From positions 1 through 30,550 of the IMG/VR virus record IMGVR_UViG_3300035016_000024: a stretch of DNA of 30,550 nucleotides. One strand, given 5' to 3'. Shown here piece after piece: positions 29,530-30,550 of this stretch. Under the pieces are notes generated by a model. It saw only the letters and a list, made by a program, of their open reading frames with translations, had not been told where the DNA came from and searched no databases. Position numbers and translations under genes: made by a program. Origin of the DNA: a virus. Numbering within the stretch: the first letter of the stretch is position 1; every line of letters begins with the position of its first letter.

Positions 29530-29909
29530 TCGCCTGCCTTCTCCTGCGCGGCGATGGCCGCATCGCAGGCGCGCTCAAGGCGAAGGATCTCGGGATAGAG
29601 CGCCGCGATTTGCCGTGCTGCCTGTTCGAGGGCCTGGCGAGCGGTCTCGAGCTCCCGGTGGATGCGGCGTGCCGGACCAACGATGTCCGCATCCACCTTC
29701 GCGATGTGGTGGGCAGGCTTGGCCCAGGGTCCCCGCGAGCCATAGCGGATCCGCGGCTTCGGGGTGGCGAGACTGGCCCGCACCTTCTCAACATCCCAGG
29801 AGCCATCCGGCTCCCGCGCGATGCGCCCGGCGCGCTCCGCCTTTCGGAGTGCGGTATCCGACACACCCACCTGCCGTGCCGCGGCGCGCGTTGACGCTGT
29901 GCTCTTCAT
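29526..29909 (-). CDS. Small HTH protein, paralogue of the terminase small subunit DNA-binding domain
   Basis: This 127-residue protein begins at the ATG at 29909, overlapping the stop of the DUF6511-like gene (ATGA); a longer start is not needed. The N-terminal HTH is STRAAARQVGVSDTALRKAE then RAGRIAREPDGSWDVEKVRA, followed by a basic linker (PRIRYGSRGPWAKPAHHIAK) and a long coiled coil (residues about 75-127). The HTH and the GRI..DG..DVEKVRA strand segment closely parallel the terminase small subunit at 17.8-18.4 kb. It lies between two replication-operon genes and is coupled to the primase, so it may act as an origin-binding or loading protein. That is inference. Confidence 0.72.
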   Translation of the reverse strand: MKSTASTRAAARQVGVSDTALRKAERAGRIAREPDGSWDVEKVRASLATPKPRIRYGSRGPWAKPAHHIAKVDADIVGPARRIHRELETARQALEQAARQIAALYPEILRLERACDAAIAAQEKAGE

Positions 29910-30127
29910 CGCTGCGTCCCGCTGCATGTCGCTGAAAAGGTCCGCCTCCCGTCGAGACGGCGGACGAGTTCGTCCTGGTAGGCGGTGACGACGACCTCGA
30001 GCAGCGTCAGCCACTCGACCTCGGTGAGGGTCGCGAGATCGGTCTTGCCGATGCTCTCCAGATACTCGCCCGCCGTCGGGCTGGCTGCCGCGATGGCGGC
30101 CTGCTCGTGCTCGTCTGGGTCAACCAT
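29906..30127 (-). CDS. Small DUF6511-like phage protein
   Basis: This 73-residue acidic helical protein starts at the ATG at 30127, overlapping the end of the truncated LysR frame by eight bases. It contains MVDPDEHEQAAIAAASPTAG, then EYLESIGKTDLATLTEVEWL and TLLEVVVTAYQDELVRRLDG. The SIGKTDLATL-x-x-x-EW pattern recalls DUF6511 proteins of alphaproteobacterial phages; the family name is from memory. It is the first gene of the replication operon and has no obvious ribosome binding site or own promoter, since host LysR sequence abuts it. It may depend on the LysR transcript. Confidence 0.68.
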   Translation of the reverse strand: MVDPDEHEQAAIAAASPTAGEYLESIGKTDLATLTEVEWLTLLEVVVTAYQDELVRRLDGRRTFSATCSGTQR

Positions 30128-30368
30128 GTATCGCGGCGTCGAGGCCCTCGAGCAGCGGCGCGATGCGCGCAGCCAGGCGCCGTCCCGCCTCGGTGGGCGC
30201 AACGTGGCGCGTTGTGCGATCTAACAGCCGCAGCGCGAGGTCGTGTTCCAATTCACGCAGCGTCCGCGACGCCGCCGTCGCCGACAGCCCGAGCGAGCGT
30301 CCCGCAGCCGTGATGCCGCCGTGATCGAGGGTGCGCAGGAGAAGCCGGAGGGCGGTCAGGCGGTCCAT
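30120..30368 (-). pseudogene. LysR-type regulator, truncated after its HTH domain
   Basis: Only 82 residues remain of a LysR-type transcriptional regulator, normally about 300. The winged HTH is intact (ALRLLLRTLDHGGITAAGRS, LSATAASRTLRELEHDLALR, LLDRTTRHVAPTEAGRRLAA). The frame runs past the linker helix to LLEGLDAAIHG and stops at 30120, inside phage sequence. The missing effector-binding domain and the abrupt change to a phage gene mark an integration or deletion junction. A divergent gene begins at 30530, the usual target arrangement for LysR regulators. The remnant could still bind DNA but could not sense an inducer. Confidence 0.85.
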
Positions 30369-30517
30369 GCGGCGACGCTATTGCGGCTCAGCCAGCGCAG
30401 GAAGCCGGGTGATTGCTACTGCACAAAAGACCAAATGTCCGCTTGAGGCGGTGACCCGCCTCACAGTGTGCTGGTTCGAGGGTTGCACCGGGTGGTCCGG
30501 CGCAGAGCCTCAAGCAC

Positions 30518-30523
30518 AGGAGG
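30518..30523 (+). promoter_or_regulatory. Ribosome binding site AGGAGG of the gene at 30530
   Basis: AGGAGG lies six bases before the ATG at 30530. The 161-bp divergent gap (30369-30529) between this gene and the LysR remnant probably contains both promoters and the LysR operator. Confidence 0.75.
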
Positions 30524-30529
30524 CGGGCC

Positions 30530-30550
30530 ATGGGAGAGAATACCAGCTTC
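30530..30550 (+). CDS. Start of a host gene divergent from LysR (runs off right edge)
   Basis: Only seven codons (MGENTSF) are inside the window, preceded by a perfect AGGAGG at optimal spacing. Divergent placement next to a LysR-type regulator suggests it is the regulated target gene. The product cannot be identified from this fragment. Confidence 0.6.

Noticed and set aside
1-30550. CRISPR array, tRNA or rRNA genes
   Set aside because: No regularly spaced repeats and no cloverleaf-like or rRNA-like segments were recognised, including at the LysR junction where a tRNA attachment site might be expected.

Overview
The window is very GC-rich (roughly 70%) with dense overlapping genes. Gene content (a Bug/TctC-type binding protein, an NMT1-type binding protein, HWE/HisKA_2 kinases, DUF3489) points to an alphaproteobacterium, probably Acetobacteraceae (Roseomonas-like). 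The taxonomic call is inference. Most of the window is one prophage or prophage-like element of lambda-like siphovirus architecture, read right to left on the minus strand.

Layout from right to left. 30.37-30.55 kb is host DNA: the start of an unknown plus-strand gene and a divergent LysR-type regulator cut off after its DNA-binding domain, exactly where phage genes begin. 27.2-30.13 kb is an early/replication operon: a small DUF6511-like protein, a small HTH protein and a primase-polymerase/helicase, coupled by ATGA overlaps. 26.2-27.0 kb holds two small phage genes behind an AT-rich promoter region. 24.2-26.1 kb is metabolic cargo: a Tat-exported Bug-type binding protein and an NMT1-type binding protein. 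22.85-23.9 kb holds a plus-strand cupin and a small phage gene, and 19.96-22.7 kb two tandem ParB-DNA methyltransferase fusions. 18.5-19.95 kb has three plus-strand accessory genes (one DUF3489, one YgaP-like membrane protein).

14.0-18.4 kb is the packaging module: small and large terminase, a gpW-like joining protein and the portal. 10.2-12.2 kb is a prohead protease fused to the major capsid protein. 7.4-10.1 kb is DUF2190, endolysin, head-tail joining, holin, DUF6441, a tiny membrane gene and tail terminator. 0-7.4 kb is the tail: tube, frameshifted tail chaperone, tape measure and two further tail proteins, the last running off the left edge.

Two signalling modules interrupt the morphogenesis operon. 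A 731-aa membrane HWE histidine kinase (plus strand) sits between tail tube and tail chaperone. A DUF4118/HisKA_2 kinase with a divergent single-domain response regulator sits between portal and protease-capsid. Together they form a possible two-kinase/one-receiver circuit inside phage structural genes.

The most solid new details are a lambda-type -1 slippery heptamer (G GGA AAC) joining the two tail-chaperone frames, a 5-bp tandem duplication that shifts the portal C-terminus, an in-frame TGA in a 42-codon membrane gene, and the LysR/phage junction. No integrase, repressor or transposase is visible in the window. With the broken genes, this suggests a decaying or domesticated element rather than a clearly active prophage.
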